A DNA stretch of 64,000 nt from Pseudaquabacterium pictum (GCF_005403045.1 NZ_BJCL01000002.1:590940-654939); one strand, 5' to 3'; numbered from the stretch's first letter, positions 36,946 through 48,868 are shown. Program-made: numbers and translations. Notes: a model not told the origin generated them from the letters alone.

Positions 36946-38223
36946 ATGCGGGTCGCAGTGATCGGCGCCGGCATCGTCGGCGTCACGACAGCGTTCGAGC
37001 TCGCCCAGGACGGCCATGCCGTCACGGTGTTCGAGCGCCGCGGCAGCGTGGCCGAGGAGACCAGCTTCGCCAACGCCGGCGTGGTGGCACCGGGCTATGT
37101 GACGCCCTGGGCCGCGCCCGGCATGCCGGCCAAGGTGCTGAAGCACCTGCTCAGCCGCCACGCCCCGGTGCGCATGGCCTGGCCGCCGGCACCCGGCCAG
37201 CTGGGCTGGCTGTGGCGCTGGTGGCGGGCCTGCCGCGCACCGGTGTTCGCGGCCAACCGGGCCCAGATGTACCGGCTGGCGCGTTACAGCCAGCAGCGCC
37301 TGCAGGCGCTGACCCAGGCGCTGCAACTGGAGCATGAGCAGGCGCAGGGCTACCTGGTGCTGCTGCGCAGCGCGCAAGACTTGGCCGGTGCCCGTGGCAG
37401 CCTGAAGCTGCTGGCCGAGCTGGGTGTGGATTTCCATCTGGTGGATGCAGCGCGTGCACGCCAGGTCGAGCCCGGCCTGAACCCGTCGGCACCGCTGCAC
37501 GCGGCGGTGCACCTGCCGTCGGACGAAGTCGGCAACTGCCGACAGTTCGCCCAGGCAATGCGGGCCGAGGCGCAACGGCTGGGTGCGGTGTTCCAGTTCC
37601 AGCGCCAGGTGCTGGCCATCACGCCCGGTGCGGCGCCGGTGGTGCAGCACCGCGCCGCTGGCGGCACCGCCGCGCCGCAGGCCGATGCCTTCGATGCGGT
37701 GGTGGTGTGCGCTGCGCTGGGCTCGGCGGCCCTGCTGCGCCCGCTGGGCCTGCGCCTGCCGCTGCTGGCGGTGCACGGCTTCTCGCTGACCGCGCCGCTG
37801 CGGGTGCTTGAAGGCCATCCGCACCTGGGTCCGCAGGCCGGCGTGATGGACGAGAAGTACAAGGTGGCGATCAGCCGCCTGGGCCAGCGCGTCCGCGTGG
37901 CCGGCAGCGCCGAGGTGGGCGGCCGGCTCGACGTCATGGCCCCAGCGGCGCTGTCCACCCTGCACAAGGTGCTGGACGACTGGTTCCCCGGCAGCGCCCA
38001 CCTCGCCCAGGCCCAGCGCTGGAAGGGCGCGCGGCCGATGCTGCCCGACGGCCCGCCGGTGCTGGGCGCCAGCGGCGCGCCCGGCGTGTGGCTGAACCTG
38101 GGCCACGGCTCCAGCGGCTGGGCGCTGTCCTGCGGCTCGGCGCGGGTGCTGGCCGATCAGTTGGCCGGCCGCGCTGCAGCCATCGACGTCAGCGGGCTGG
38201 ACGTGGCGCGCCTGGCCCGCTGA
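36946..38223 (+). CDS. dadA: FAD-dependent D-amino-acid dehydrogenase (DadA-like)
   Basis: A 425-aa DAO-family flavoprotein. The N-terminal Rossmann motif VIGAGIVGVTTAFELAQDGHAVTVFERR binds FAD; EETSFANAGVVAPGYVTPW is the DadA signature; the C-terminal KGARPMLPDGPPVLGAS and LGHGSSGWALSCGSA close the FAD site. DadA oxidises D-amino acids to 2-oxo acids, passing electrons to the respiratory chain. No alanine racemase is adjacent. The last 35 bases overlap, in antisense, the 3' end of the TRAP permease gene. Confidence 0.88.
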   Translation: MRVAVIGAGIVGVTTAFELAQDGHAVTVFERRGSVAEETSFANAGVVAPGYVTPWAAPGMPAKVLKHLLSRHAPVRMAWPPAPGQLGWLWRWWRACRAPVFAANRAQMYRLARYSQQRLQALTQALQLEHEQAQGYLVLLRSAQDLAGARGSLKLLAELGVDFHLVDAARARQVEPGLNPSAPLHAAVHLPSDEVGNCRQFAQAMRAEAQRLGAVFQFQRQVLAITPGAAPVVQHRAAGGTAAPQADAFDAVVVCAALGSAALLRPLGLRLPLLAVHGFSLTAPLRVLEGHPHLGPQAGVMDEKYKVAISRLGQRVRVAGSAEVGGRLDVMAPAALSTLHKVLDDWFPGSAHLAQAQRWKGARPMLPDGPPVLGASGAPGVWLNLGHGSSGWALSCGSARVLADQLAGRAAAIDVSGLDVARLAR

Positions 38224-40393
38224 CCGCACCACGCGCCGCCCACTGGCGCAGCAGCACCGGCGCGGCCACCGCCAGGCCCACCAGGCCGCTGGCCCAGCCC
38301 GGCGCCACCAGCAGCAGCGCCCCCAGGCCGCACAGCAGCTGCTCCCAGCGCTTCATCTCGACGAACAGGAACTTCGACAGCGCCGCCGCCAGCAGCGTGA
38401 TGCCGACGATGCAGCCGGTGAAGGTGACGATGAAGTCGGGCCAGGTGAAGCCCTTGGCCACCAGCAGCAGCGACGGCGAGAACACGAAGACGAAGGGCAC
38501 CAGCGCCTTGGCCAGCCCCAGCCGGAAGGCCATGTTGCCGGTCTTGAACGGATCGCTGCCGGCCATGCCGGCGGCGGCATAGGCGGCCAGCGCCACCGGC
38601 GGCGTGATGTCGGCCAGCACGCCGTAGTAGAAGACGAAGAAGTGCGCCACCAGCGGCTCCACGCCCATCAGCACCAGGGTGGGCGCGGCCACCGTCACCA
38701 TGATGATGTAGTTGGCCGTGGTGGGGATGCCGCAGCCCAGCAGGATGCACACCAGGCCGGTCATCACCAGGGCGGCCAGCAGGGCCAGGCTCTTGGGCTC
38801 GATCAGCGCCGCGGGAATCCAGCTGCCCAGCCCGCCGGCCATGGCATTGGCCGCGCCGGTGATGATGGTGCTGAGCTTGAAGCCCACGCCGGTGAGCGTG
38901 ACCACGCCGATCACGATGCCCACCGTGGCCGCCGCGGCGCCGACCGCCAGGGCGTACTTGGCGCCGGTCTCGGCGGCTTCCAGCAGGGCAGCCGGCGCGA
39001 TGCGGCCCTGGATCTTCAGCCCGCGGATGGCGACCACCGCCACCGCCGCGCCGGCGGCGAACACGCCCACCCGTGCCAGCTCGGTCTGCAGCCCGCCGAA
39101 GACGATCACGCCCAGCAGCGCATGCAGCAGCACCAGCAGCCCCCAGTTGGCCAGGCGGTTGTCACCCGGCCGGGTGCACAGGCCGACGATGGCACAGGAG
39201 CTGATGCCGATGAAGGCCGCCAGGTAGGGCGTGCGGCCGGCCACCAGCACGGTGACCAGCAACGCCAGCGGGATCAGCGTGGGCCAGCGCTGGCGCAGGC
39301 TGGCGCGCAGGTCGGGCATCTCGTCGTCGGTCAGGCCGCGCAGGCCATGGCGCCTGGCCTCGAAGTGCACCTGCATGAACACGCCGAAGAAGTGCATGAA
39401 GGCCGGGATGGCGGCCGCGGCGATGATGGTCTGGTACGGCACCGCCAGGAACTCGATCATCAGGAAGGCCGCTGCGCCCAGCACCGGCGGCGTGATCTGG
39501 CCGCCGGTGGACGACGCGGCCTCCACCGCGCCGGCAAATTCGCGCTTGTAGCCCACGCGGATCATCGCGGGGATGGTCAACGAGCCCACCGTGACCGCAT
39601 TGGCCACCGACGAGCCCGAGAGCGTGCCGAACAGCGCCGAGCCGAACACGCTGACCTTGGCCGGCCCGCCCACCTGGCGCCCGGCGATGGTGGAGGCCAC
39701 ATCCAGGAACAGCTGGCCCAGGCCGATGCGGGTGGCCATCACGCCGAACAGCACGAAGTGGAAGACATAGGTGGCCACCACGCCCACCGCCACGCCGTAG
39801 ATGCCCTGGCTGGTGAGGTACTGGTGGTTGACCAGCTGGCTCCAGCTCGCGCCGGCGTGCTTGAGCAAACCCGGGAAGACCGGACCGGCCAGCGCATAGG
39901 CCATGAAGCAGATCGCGATCACCGGCAGCGGCCAGCCCATGCTGCGGCGGGTGGCCTCCAGCAGGGCCAGGATCAGCAGCGTGCCCATGGCCACATCCAG
40001 CGGGCCGGGGTTGCCCACGCGGAAGGCCAGGTCATCGAAGATCCACGGGATGTAGAGCACCGACAGCGCGATGCCGATGGCCAGCAGCCAGTCGAGCAGC
40101 GGCACGCCGCCGGGTGCGGACCAGCGGTGGCGCGCCGGCGTGCCGAGCAGCGCTGCGCGGTGGGGAAACACCAGGAAGATCAGCCCCAGCACGAAGGCCA
40201 GGTGCACGCCGCGGTGCGTCACCTCCTGCAGCAGGCCGAAGCCGGCGGTGTAGTAGTGGAAGACCGACAGCAGCACCAGCCCCGCGGCCACCACAGCCGC
40301 CGCTGGCTGGGCCAGCGGGCGGAAGCGCATCTCGGGGTCGAACTTCTGTTCCAGGTCGGCCAGGGTCTTGTCGTCGGGCAGGGAGGTGGTCAT
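38189..40393 (-). CDS. TRAP transporter fused 4TM/12TM permease (TAXI system)
   Basis: A 734-aa membrane protein joining the small DctQ-like part (4 TM, residues about 30-200) and the large DctM-like part, the architecture of TAXI-type TRAP systems. Signature segments: FGSALFGTLSGSSVANAVTVGSLTIPAMI, ASSTGGQITPPVLGAAAFLM and GCGIPTTANYIIMV. It drives sodium- or proton-coupled uptake of a substrate captured by the binding protein at 40462-41421. The start is the ATG at 40393. Its 3' end overlaps the convergent dadA-like gene by 35 bases. Confidence 0.95.
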   Translation of the reverse strand: MTTSLPDDKTLADLEQKFDPEMRFRPLAQPAAAVVAAGLVLLSVFHYYTAGFGLLQEVTHRGVHLAFVLGLIFLVFPHRAALLGTPARHRWSAPGGVPLLDWLLAIGIALSVLYIPWIFDDLAFRVGNPGPLDVAMGTLLILALLEATRRSMGWPLPVIAICFMAYALAGPVFPGLLKHAGASWSQLVNHQYLTSQGIYGVAVGVVATYVFHFVLFGVMATRIGLGQLFLDVASTIAGRQVGGPAKVSVFGSALFGTLSGSSVANAVTVGSLTIPAMIRVGYKREFAGAVEAASSTGGQITPPVLGAAAFLMIEFLAVPYQTIIAAAAIPAFMHFFGVFMQVHFEARRHGLRGLTDDEMPDLRASLRQRWPTLIPLALLVTVLVAGRTPYLAAFIGISSCAIVGLCTRPGDNRLANWGLLVLLHALLGVIVFGGLQTELARVGVFAAGAAVAVVAIRGLKIQGRIAPAALLEAAETGAKYALAVGAAAATVGIVIGVVTLTGVGFKLSTIITGAANAMAGGLGSWIPAALIEPKSLALLAALVMTGLVCILLGCGIPTTANYIIMVTVAAPTLVLMGVEPLVAHFFVFYYGVLADITPPVALAAYAAAGMAGSDPFKTGNMAFRLGLAKALVPFVFVFSPSLLLVAKGFTWPDFIVTFTGCIVGITLLAAALSKFLFVEMKRWEQLLCGLGALLLVAPGWASGLVGLAVAAPVLLRQWAARGAVSGPGAPRPAR

Positions 40394-40411
40394 GCAGGGC
40401 GGTCCGGCTGG

Positions 40412-40439
40412 AAACAAAACAGGGCAGCCACGCTGCCCT
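40412..40439 (-). terminator. Hairpin between TAXI binding protein and TRAP permease genes
   Basis: On the reverse strand AGGGCAG/CTGCCCT with a 5-nt loop is followed by GTTTTGTTT. It lies just after the binding-protein stop codon, before the permease. Such an attenuator would let the binding protein be made in excess over the permease. Confidence 0.75.
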
Positions 40440-40461
40440 GCCGGTCAGGTCGACCGTGGGG

Positions 40462-41421
40462 TCACTTGATCAGACCGGCTTCCTTGTAGAACTTCTCGGC
40501 GCCCGGATGGAACGGGATGCCGGCACCGTTGACCGCGTTCTCCTTGGTGATGAACTTGCCCTTGGCATGGCCGGCGGCCATGGCCTTCTGGCCGGCCTCG
40601 CTGAACAGCGCCTTGGTGATCTCGTAGACCGCGGTGGCATCGGCCTTGTCGCTGGTGACCCACTGCGCGCCCACGGCCAGGGTCTTGGTGCTGGCCACGC
40701 CCTTGTAGGTGCCCTCGGCGATCAGGTCGGGCGCGAAGAAGCCGTCGCTCTTGCGCAGGGCGTCGGCCTGCGGACCGTCGATGGGCAGCAGCGCGATGCC
40801 GGCGCCGGCCGAGGCCAGTTCGGCAATCGCGCCGGCCGGCGACCCGCCGGTGAAGAAGAAGGCGTCGAGCGCGCCGTCCTTCAGCTTGTCGCCGGCCTGG
40901 TTGGGCTTGATGTACTCGGGCTTGATGTCGGCTTCCTTGATGCCGTAGGCGGCCAGGATGGTGCGTGCGTTGATCAGCGTGCCGGAGCCGGGCTCATCCA
41001 GCGCCACCCGCTTGCCCTTCAGGTCGGCCACCGAATTGATGCCGGAACCCTTGCGCACCACGATGTGCACGCTCTCGGGGTACAGGTTGGCGATCAGCCG
41101 CAGACCGGCGATCTTGGGCTTGCCCTCGAACACGCCCTTGCCGGTGTAGGCCCAGCTGGCCACGTCGGCCTGGCTGAAGCCGGATTCCAGCGCGCCGCCG
41201 GCAATGCCGGTGACATTGGCCAGCGAACCGTTGCTGGCCTGGGCGGTGACCACCAGCTTGCCGGGCTGGCTGACGGCGTTGGCGATCATGCCGCCCACCG
41301 GGTAGTAGGTGCCGGCGGTGCCACCGGTGCCGATGCGGAAGAACTGCTGCGCCTGCACCGCACCAGTGGCCAACACCAGGGCCGCTGCGGCCGACACACC
41401 CACCCAGAAACGATTGCACAT
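40462..41421 (-). CDS. TAXI-family TRAP transporter solute-binding protein
   Basis: A 319-aa periplasmic binding protein with a signal peptide (about 1-24, cleavage after AVQA). The TAXI signature FRIGTGGTAGTYYPVGGMIANAVS opens the mature protein; DLKGKRVALDEPGSGT, FFFTGGSPAGAI and HPGAEKFYKEAGLI are also family features. TAXI systems import glutamate and other small carboxylates or amino acids in characterised cases; the substrate here is unproven. AGGAGA precedes the ATG. Confidence 0.95.
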   Translation of the reverse strand: MCNRFWVGVSAAAALVLATGAVQAQQFFRIGTGGTAGTYYPVGGMIANAVSQPGKLVVTAQASNGSLANVTGIAGGALESGFSQADVASWAYTGKGVFEGKPKIAGLRLIANLYPESVHIVVRKGSGINSVADLKGKRVALDEPGSGTLINARTILAAYGIKEADIKPEYIKPNQAGDKLKDGALDAFFFTGGSPAGAIAELASAGAGIALLPIDGPQADALRKSDGFFAPDLIAEGTYKGVASTKTLAVGAQWVTSDKADATAVYEITKALFSEAGQKAMAAGHAKGKFITKENAVNGAGIPFHPGAEKFYKEAGLIK

Positions 41422-41555
41422 CACGAGGACTCTCCTGCTGTTCCAGACGGTGCCGGTTGGCACCTGAGGCGGGCAGTAAAGCACAATGCGTGCGCGCCTC
41501 CAAGGCGGCGAACCCGGGGCGATCCGCCCTGCCCCGCCCGGCCGTCGCCAGCCCC

Positions 41556-43085
41556 ATGCCCCTGCCCTGCCCTGCCCACGGTCCGCAGCCGGTGCTGCCC
41601 TCGCTGCGCGGCTGGGCCCTGCATGGCAGCAGCGCCAGCCGGGCGATCGAGCAGGCTGCGCTGGCCTCCGCCGCACCGCATGCGCTGATGGCCCGCGCCG
41701 GCCTGGCAGTGGCCCGCCTGGCGGTGGCGCTGGCGCCGGGCGCACGCCGCGTGTGGATCGCCTGCGGGCCCGGCAACAACGGGGGTGACGGCCTGGTGGC
41801 GGCGCGGCACCTGCAGGCACTGGGCTGGGAGGCGGCCGTCAGCCTGCTCGGCGACACCGCCCGATTGCCGGCCGATGCCGCCGACGCGCTGCAGCAGGCC
41901 CGACAGGCCGGTGTGCCGATCACACCCGGTCTGCCGATGGCCGGCAACACGGCGGCACCTGGCCTGGCCATCGATGCCCTGCTGGGCCTGGGCAGCCGGC
42001 GCGCGCCGGATGGATTGCTGGCCGAGGCCGTGCGCCTGCTGAACCAGGGCCCGGCGCCGGTGCTGGCCGTCGACCTGCCCACCGGCCTGTGCGCCGACAG
42101 CGGCCGCCCATTGGGCGAGACCGCCGTGAACGCCCAGCACACGCTGGCGCTGCTCACGCTCAAGCCCGGCCTGTTCACCGCCCAGGGCCGCGACCACGCC
42201 GGCCGGGTGTGGCTGGACGGCCTGGGCGTGGCAGCAGCGACCAACAGCACCACCGCCTGGCTGACCGGCCCCGAGGCCATCCAACAGACGCTGCCCGGCC
42301 GCCTGCATGCCCAGCACAAGGGCAGCTTCGGTGATGTGCTGGTGCTCGGCGGTGCCACCGGCATGGGCGGCGCGGCCCTGCTGGCCGCCCGTGCCGCGCT
42401 GGCCGCTGGCGCTGGCCGCACCCTGGTGACGCGGTTGGACGGCGACCACGCACCCGACCCGCTGCGGCCCGAGCTGATGCCGCGTGCCCTGGCCGATGCG
42501 CTGCAGCCCGCACTGCTGCAGCGTGCCACCGTGGTCTGCGGCTGCGGTGGCGGCAGCGCGGTCGCCGAACATCTGGCCGCCGTGCTGCTGCACGCGCCGC
42601 AGTTGGTGCTGGATGCGGACGGCCTGAACGCGGTGGCCGCCGACGGCGCGCTGCGCACGGCCCTGCAGGCACGGTCAGCCCGCGGTCAGGCCACGGTCCT
42701 GACGCCCCATCCACTGGAAGCCGCCCGCCTGCTCGGCAGCAGCACGGCCGCCGTGCAGGCCGACCGCCTCGGCCAGGCCCAGGCGCTGGCCGAGGCCCTG
42801 CAGGCCACGGTGGTGCTGAAGGGATCGGGCAGCGTGATCGCCAGCCCGGGCCGCCCGCCCTGGATCAACCCGACCGGCAACGCCCGCCTGGGCACCGGCG
42901 GCAGCGGCGATGTGCTGGCCGGCTGGCTGGGCGGCCTCTGGTCCCAGGCAGCCGACCGCGATGCCCACACCGCCGCTGCGGCGGCGGCGTGGCTGCATGG
43001 CCGCGCCGCCGAGGCCGGCGACCCAAGGCTGCCGCTGCGGGCTGGCGACCTGATCGACGCCATGGCCGCGTCGCTGCCGGCCTAG
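41556..43085 (+). CDS. nnr: Bifunctional NAD(P)H-hydrate epimerase/dehydratase
   Basis: A 509-aa metabolite-repair enzyme. The N-terminal YjeF domain (about 30-220) epimerises damaged NADHX and carries GPGNNGGDGLVAARHL and the cation site DLPTGLCADSG. The C-terminal ribokinase-like domain (about 245-505) is the ADP-dependent dehydratase, with HKGSFGDVLVLGGATGMGGAALLAARAALAAGAG and NPTGNARLGTGGSGDVLAGW, where the catalytic Asp follows GGSG. ATG 41556 is preferred over TTG 41457, which lies in the gap. Its end is 27 bases from the convergent rnr. Confidence 0.95.
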   Translation: MPLPCPAHGPQPVLPSLRGWALHGSSASRAIEQAALASAAPHALMARAGLAVARLAVALAPGARRVWIACGPGNNGGDGLVAARHLQALGWEAAVSLLGDTARLPADAADALQQARQAGVPITPGLPMAGNTAAPGLAIDALLGLGSRRAPDGLLAEAVRLLNQGPAPVLAVDLPTGLCADSGRPLGETAVNAQHTLALLTLKPGLFTAQGRDHAGRVWLDGLGVAAATNSTTAWLTGPEAIQQTLPGRLHAQHKGSFGDVLVLGGATGMGGAALLAARAALAAGAGRTLVTRLDGDHAPDPLRPELMPRALADALQPALLQRATVVCGCGGGSAVAEHLAAVLLHAPQLVLDADGLNAVAADGALRTALQARSARGQATVLTPHPLEAARLLGSSTAAVQADRLGQAQALAEALQATVVLKGSGSVIASPGRPPWINPTGNARLGTGGSGDVLAGWLGGLWSQAADRDAHTAAAAAAWLHGRAAEAGDPRLPLRAGDLIDAMAASLPA

Positions 43086-43112
43086 GCCGGACCGCAGCCC
43101 GGCCATTCGGCG

Positions 43113-45338
43113 TCAGCGTCGGGTGCTGCGCTTGGTCGACTTGGCGCCGCCGCGCGACTTCTTGCCCGCCGGCGCGCCGCGCGAGGCCACGGCCTTGGCG
43201 CGGGCGGCCTTCGCAGCGCGGTCGCGGGTCTGCACGTCCTTCAGTTCGTCGCTGGCAGAAGCGCCCTTGCCGCTGGCCGGCTTGCGCGGCACCAGGGCAT
43301 CGGTCTCGCCCTCGCGCACCAGGCGGAAGTCGATCTTGCGGCCGTCCAGGTCGACCCGGCTGACCTGCACCCGCACCCGCGAGCCCACCGCGTACTTCAC
43401 GCCACTGCGCTCGCCACGCAGTTCCTGCCGCGCCTCGTCGAAGCGGAAGTACTCGCCGCCCAGCTCGGTGATGTGCACCAGGCCTTCCACGTACAGCTGG
43501 TCCAGCGTGACGAACAGGCCGAAGCTGGTGGCCGCGTTGACCGTGCCCGCGTACTCCTCGCCCAGGTGGTCGCGCATGAAGCGGCACTTCAGCCAGGCTT
43601 CCACGTCGCGGCTGGCCTCGTCGGCGCGCCGCTCGTTGGCGCTGCAGTGCGCGCCGGCGGCGTCCCACAGCGCGGCATCCTGGCTGCTGGTGGGCGCCTT
43701 GGCCGGCTTGCTGCCCTTGCGCACTGTCTTGGCCGCTGGCGCCGAGGCGGCCGTGGCCTCCACCGCACCACCGCCCAGCGGGTAGCGCTTGCCCAGCAGC
43801 AGCGCCTTGATCACCCGGTGCACCAGCAGATCGGGGTAGCGCCGGATCGGGCTGGTGAAGTGGGCATAGGCCTCGTAGGCCAGGCCGAAGTGACCCGAAT
43901 TCACATGGGTGTAGATCGCCTGCTGCATCGAGCGCAGCAGCATCGACGAGATCTGCGCCGCATCCACCCGGTCCTTGGTGGCCTGGGCGATGGCCTGGAT
44001 CTCGGCCGGCTTGGGATCGTCGCTCAGGCTCACGCCGATGCCCAGGGCACGCAGGTAGTTCTGCAGCGTCACCCGCTTCTCGGGCGTGGGACCTTCATGC
44101 ACGCGGAACAGCGCCGGGTGCTTGTGCGATTCGATGAACTCGGCCGCGCAGACATTGGCCGCCAGCATCGATTCCTCGATCAGCTTGTGCGCCTCGGTGC
44201 GGGTGCGCGGCACGATCTTCTCGATGCGGCCGTTGTCGTCGCAGACGATCTGCGTCTCGGTGCTCTCGAAGTCGATGGCGCCGCGGCCGGCACGTTGCTT
44301 CAGCAGCGCGCGGTAGACCTCGTGCAGGTGGATCAGGTGCGGCACCAGGTCGGCGCGGCGCTGGGCCTCGGCACCGCGGGTGTTGGCCAGCACCGCCGCC
44401 ACCTCGGTGTAGGTCAGCCGCGCATGCGAGCGGATGACCGCCGGGTAGAACTGGTAGGCGGTGATCTCGCCGGTGGCATCCACCAGCATGTCGCAGACCA
44501 TGCTCAGCCGCTCGGTGTCGGGGTTCAGCGAACACAGGCCGTTGCTCAGCTTCTCCGGCAGCATCGGGATCACCCGGCGCGGGAAGTAGACCGAGGTGGC
44601 GCGCTCGTAGGCGTCGTCGTCCACCGGGTCGCCCGGCTTCACATAGTGGCTCACGTCGGCGATGGCGACGATCAGGCGCCAGCCCTCGAACGCGCTCTTG
44701 CCGCGGCCCTTCTTCAGCGGCTCGCAATACACCGCATCGTCGAAGTCGCGGGCGTCTTCGCCGTCGATGGTGACCAGCGGCACGTCGGTCAGGTCGATGC
44801 GGTGGCGCTTGTCCACCGGGCGCACATGGTCGGGCAGTGCGGCGGTCTGGGCCAGCGTCTCGGGCGAGAAGCGGTGCGGCACCTCGTACTTGCGCACCGC
44901 GATCTCGATCTCCATGCCGGGGTCGTCGATCTCGCCCAGCACCTCGGTGATGCGGCCCACCGGCTGCGAGTACATCGACGGCGGCTCGGTCAGCTCGATG
45001 GCCACCACCTGGCCCACCGCCGCACTGGCGGTGGCGTTCTTCGGAATCAGGATGTCCTGGCCATAACGCCGATCTTCAGGGGCCACCAGCCAGGTGCCGT
45101 TTTCATGCAGCAGGCGGCCGATGATCGGGCTCTTGCGCCGCTCGACGATGTCGATCACACGGCCTTCAGGCCGGCCCTTGCGGTCAAAGCGCACCACACG
45201 CACGCGCACGCGGTCGCGGTGCAGCACCGAGCGCATGTCCTGCGGCGAGAGGTAGATGTCGGGTTCGTTGTCGTCACGCCGCACAAAGCCGTGGCCGTCG
45301 CGGTGTCCGAGCACGGTGCCCTCCACTTCACTCAGCAA
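43113..45338 (-). CDS. rnr: Exoribonuclease R
   Basis: A 3'-5' exoribonuclease of the RNB family that degrades structured RNA, about 741 aa from TTG 45338. Order: cold-shock domains (EGTVLGHRDGHGFVRRDD from residue 6; second near 70-140), RNB catalytic domain with metal-binding Asp192, Asp198, Asp200 and Asp201 in DGEDARDFDDAV, ending HFTSPIRRYPDLLVHR, then S1 domain (GTVNAATSFGLFVTLD) and a Lys/Arg/Ser-rich tail. The N-terminal winged-helix domain of E. coli RNase R is absent. No ATG occurs between an in-frame TAG (about 45393-45395) and the TTG. An Ala/Pro-rich insert interrupts the end of the RNB domain (about residues 520-560). Confidence 0.93.
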   Translation of the reverse strand: MLSEVEGTVLGHRDGHGFVRRDDNEPDIYLSPQDMRSVLHRDRVRVRVVRFDRKGRPEGRVIDIVERRKSPIIGRLLHENGTWLVAPEDRRYGQDILIPKNATASAAVGQVVAIELTEPPSMYSQPVGRITEVLGEIDDPGMEIEIAVRKYEVPHRFSPETLAQTAALPDHVRPVDKRHRIDLTDVPLVTIDGEDARDFDDAVYCEPLKKGRGKSAFEGWRLIVAIADVSHYVKPGDPVDDDAYERATSVYFPRRVIPMLPEKLSNGLCSLNPDTERLSMVCDMLVDATGEITAYQFYPAVIRSHARLTYTEVAAVLANTRGAEAQRRADLVPHLIHLHEVYRALLKQRAGRGAIDFESTETQIVCDDNGRIEKIVPRTRTEAHKLIEESMLAANVCAAEFIESHKHPALFRVHEGPTPEKRVTLQNYLRALGIGVSLSDDPKPAEIQAIAQATKDRVDAAQISSMLLRSMQQAIYTHVNSGHFGLAYEAYAHFTSPIRRYPDLLVHRVIKALLLGKRYPLGGGAVEATAASAPAAKTVRKGSKPAKAPTSSQDAALWDAAGAHCSANERRADEASRDVEAWLKCRFMRDHLGEEYAGTVNAATSFGLFVTLDQLYVEGLVHITELGGEYFRFDEARQELRGERSGVKYAVGSRVRVQVSRVDLDGRKIDFRLVREGETDALVPRKPASGKGASASDELKDVQTRDRAAKAARAKAVASRGAPAGKKSRGGAKSTKRSTRR

Positions 45339-45361
45339 TGCAGCGCCGGTGGCGGGGGGGC

Positions 45362-45391
45362 TTGTCTTCTCGTTTTTGATGATGCTATACT
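45362..45391 (+). promoter_or_regulatory. Promoter of tRNA-Leu
   Basis: -35 TTGTCT (45362-45367), 18-bp spacer, -10 TATACT (45386-45391) with a TG extension. Predicted start about 20 bases before the mature tRNA. The same bases, read on the other strand, include the AGGAG and first codons of the rnr frame. Confidence 0.65.
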
Positions 45392-45415
45392 CCTAGCTTC
45401 AGTAGTTCAGTACCT

Positions 45416-45500
<85 letters not shown>

Positions 45501-45507
45501 AAATCAT

Positions 45508-45541
45508 AAAGGCCAGCACACACGTGCTGGCCTTTTGTTTT
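45508..45541 (+). terminator. Terminator of tRNA-Leu
   Basis: Perfect 9-bp stem GGCCAGCAC/GTGCTGGCC, 4-nt loop ACAC, followed by TTTTGTTTT. On the reverse strand it is followed by TTTATGATTTT, so it may also end transcription of the phosphoribosyltransferase operon. The remaining bases to 45699 hold no supported gene. Confidence 0.92.
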
Positions 45542-45699
45542 GGCCGTTCGAAAGATGCGCGGGACGGTGTGTCCCTGCATCTGGGGCGCCGCAAAAACAA
45601 TGGCCGACACCACTGCAATCGCAGCAGGCCGGCCGGTGGGTTGTTGCTGGCTGCACGGGGCAGCCATGGGGTGTTGCAGGTCGTCGGTCAAGCAGCGCT

Positions 45700-46221
45700 T
45701 CAAACCGAGAACTTCTTCGCCAGCCCTTCGGGCCGCAGGTTGTCGTAGTCCTCGAACGGCTGGTGGATCCACGGGCTGCTGGGCAGCATCTCCACGTAGT
45801 ACTCGGGCGTGTAGGTCGACACACCCTTCACCCAGATCACCGCGGTGCGCAGCTCGCTGATCGACGGCACGCCACGCAGGCGGTCGACCACTGCGCGCAA
45901 GGTGACGCCGGAATCCGCCAGGTCGTCGACCAGCAGCACCCGGCCGGCCAGTTCGCCCTTGGGCATGGTGATGTACTTGGCCATGTCCAGCCGGCCCTGG
46001 ATGGTGCCGGCCTCGGCGCGGTAGCTGCTGGTGCTCATGATGGCCAGCGGCTTGTCGAACACCCGCGACAGAACGTCGCCCGGGCGCATGCCGCCACGCG
46101 CCAGGCACAGGATCTGGTCGAACTCCCAGCCCGAATGCGCCACCTTCAGGGCCAGGCGCTCGATGAGCATGTGGTACTCGTCCCAGCTCACGTACAGGTG
46201 TTTGCCGTCGTCGGTCAGCAT
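45700..46221 (-). CDS. Phosphoribosyltransferase (xanthine/hypoxanthine PRT-like)
   Basis: A 173-aa type I phosphoribosyltransferase. The PRPP-binding loop is VLLVDDLADSGVTLRAVVDRL (about 95-115), and the PPi loop region is LARGGMRPGDVLSRV (about 41-55). Start ATG 46221 is chosen because GAGGAG lies 8 bases before it, whereas the upstream ATG 46227 is only 2 bases from that site. The family includes xanthine and hypoxanthine-guanine PRTs and COG2236 proteins of uncertain base specificity. Position 28 bases after purA supports purine salvage. Confidence 0.85.
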   Translation of the reverse strand: MLTDDGKHLYVSWDEYHMLIERLALKVAHSGWEFDQILCLARGGMRPGDVLSRVFDKPLAIMSTSSYRAEAGTIQGRLDMAKYITMPKGELAGRVLLVDDLADSGVTLRAVVDRLRGVPSISELRTAVIWVKGVSTYTPEYYVEMLPSSPWIHQPFEDYDNLRPEGLAKKFSV

Positions 46222-46249
46222 GCGCATGTCTCCTCGTGGTCGCAGGGTG

Positions 46250-48792
<2,543 letters not shown>

Positions 48793-48820
48793 GAAACAAC
48801 CCGGGGGGATTAAAACCGGC

Positions 48821-48826
48821 ATTGTA
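48821..48826 (-). promoter_or_regulatory. Possible -10 box for hisZ-purA
   Basis: TACAAT on the reverse strand, 28 bases before the hisZ ATG, in a 76-base gap after the DUF2065 gene. No convincing -35 is present, so an internal promoter is only suggested. The flanking CCGG(TACAATG)CCGG makes a short inverted repeat. Confidence 0.3.
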
Positions 48827-48868
48827 CCGGCCGGTGGCGACAGATCGGTGCCGCGCAGGTGCGCGCGC

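Noticed and set aside
45541..45699. Small gene between the tRNA terminator and the phosphoribosyltransferase
   Set aside because: Only short overlapping shadow frames; no ribosome site and no recognisable protein.
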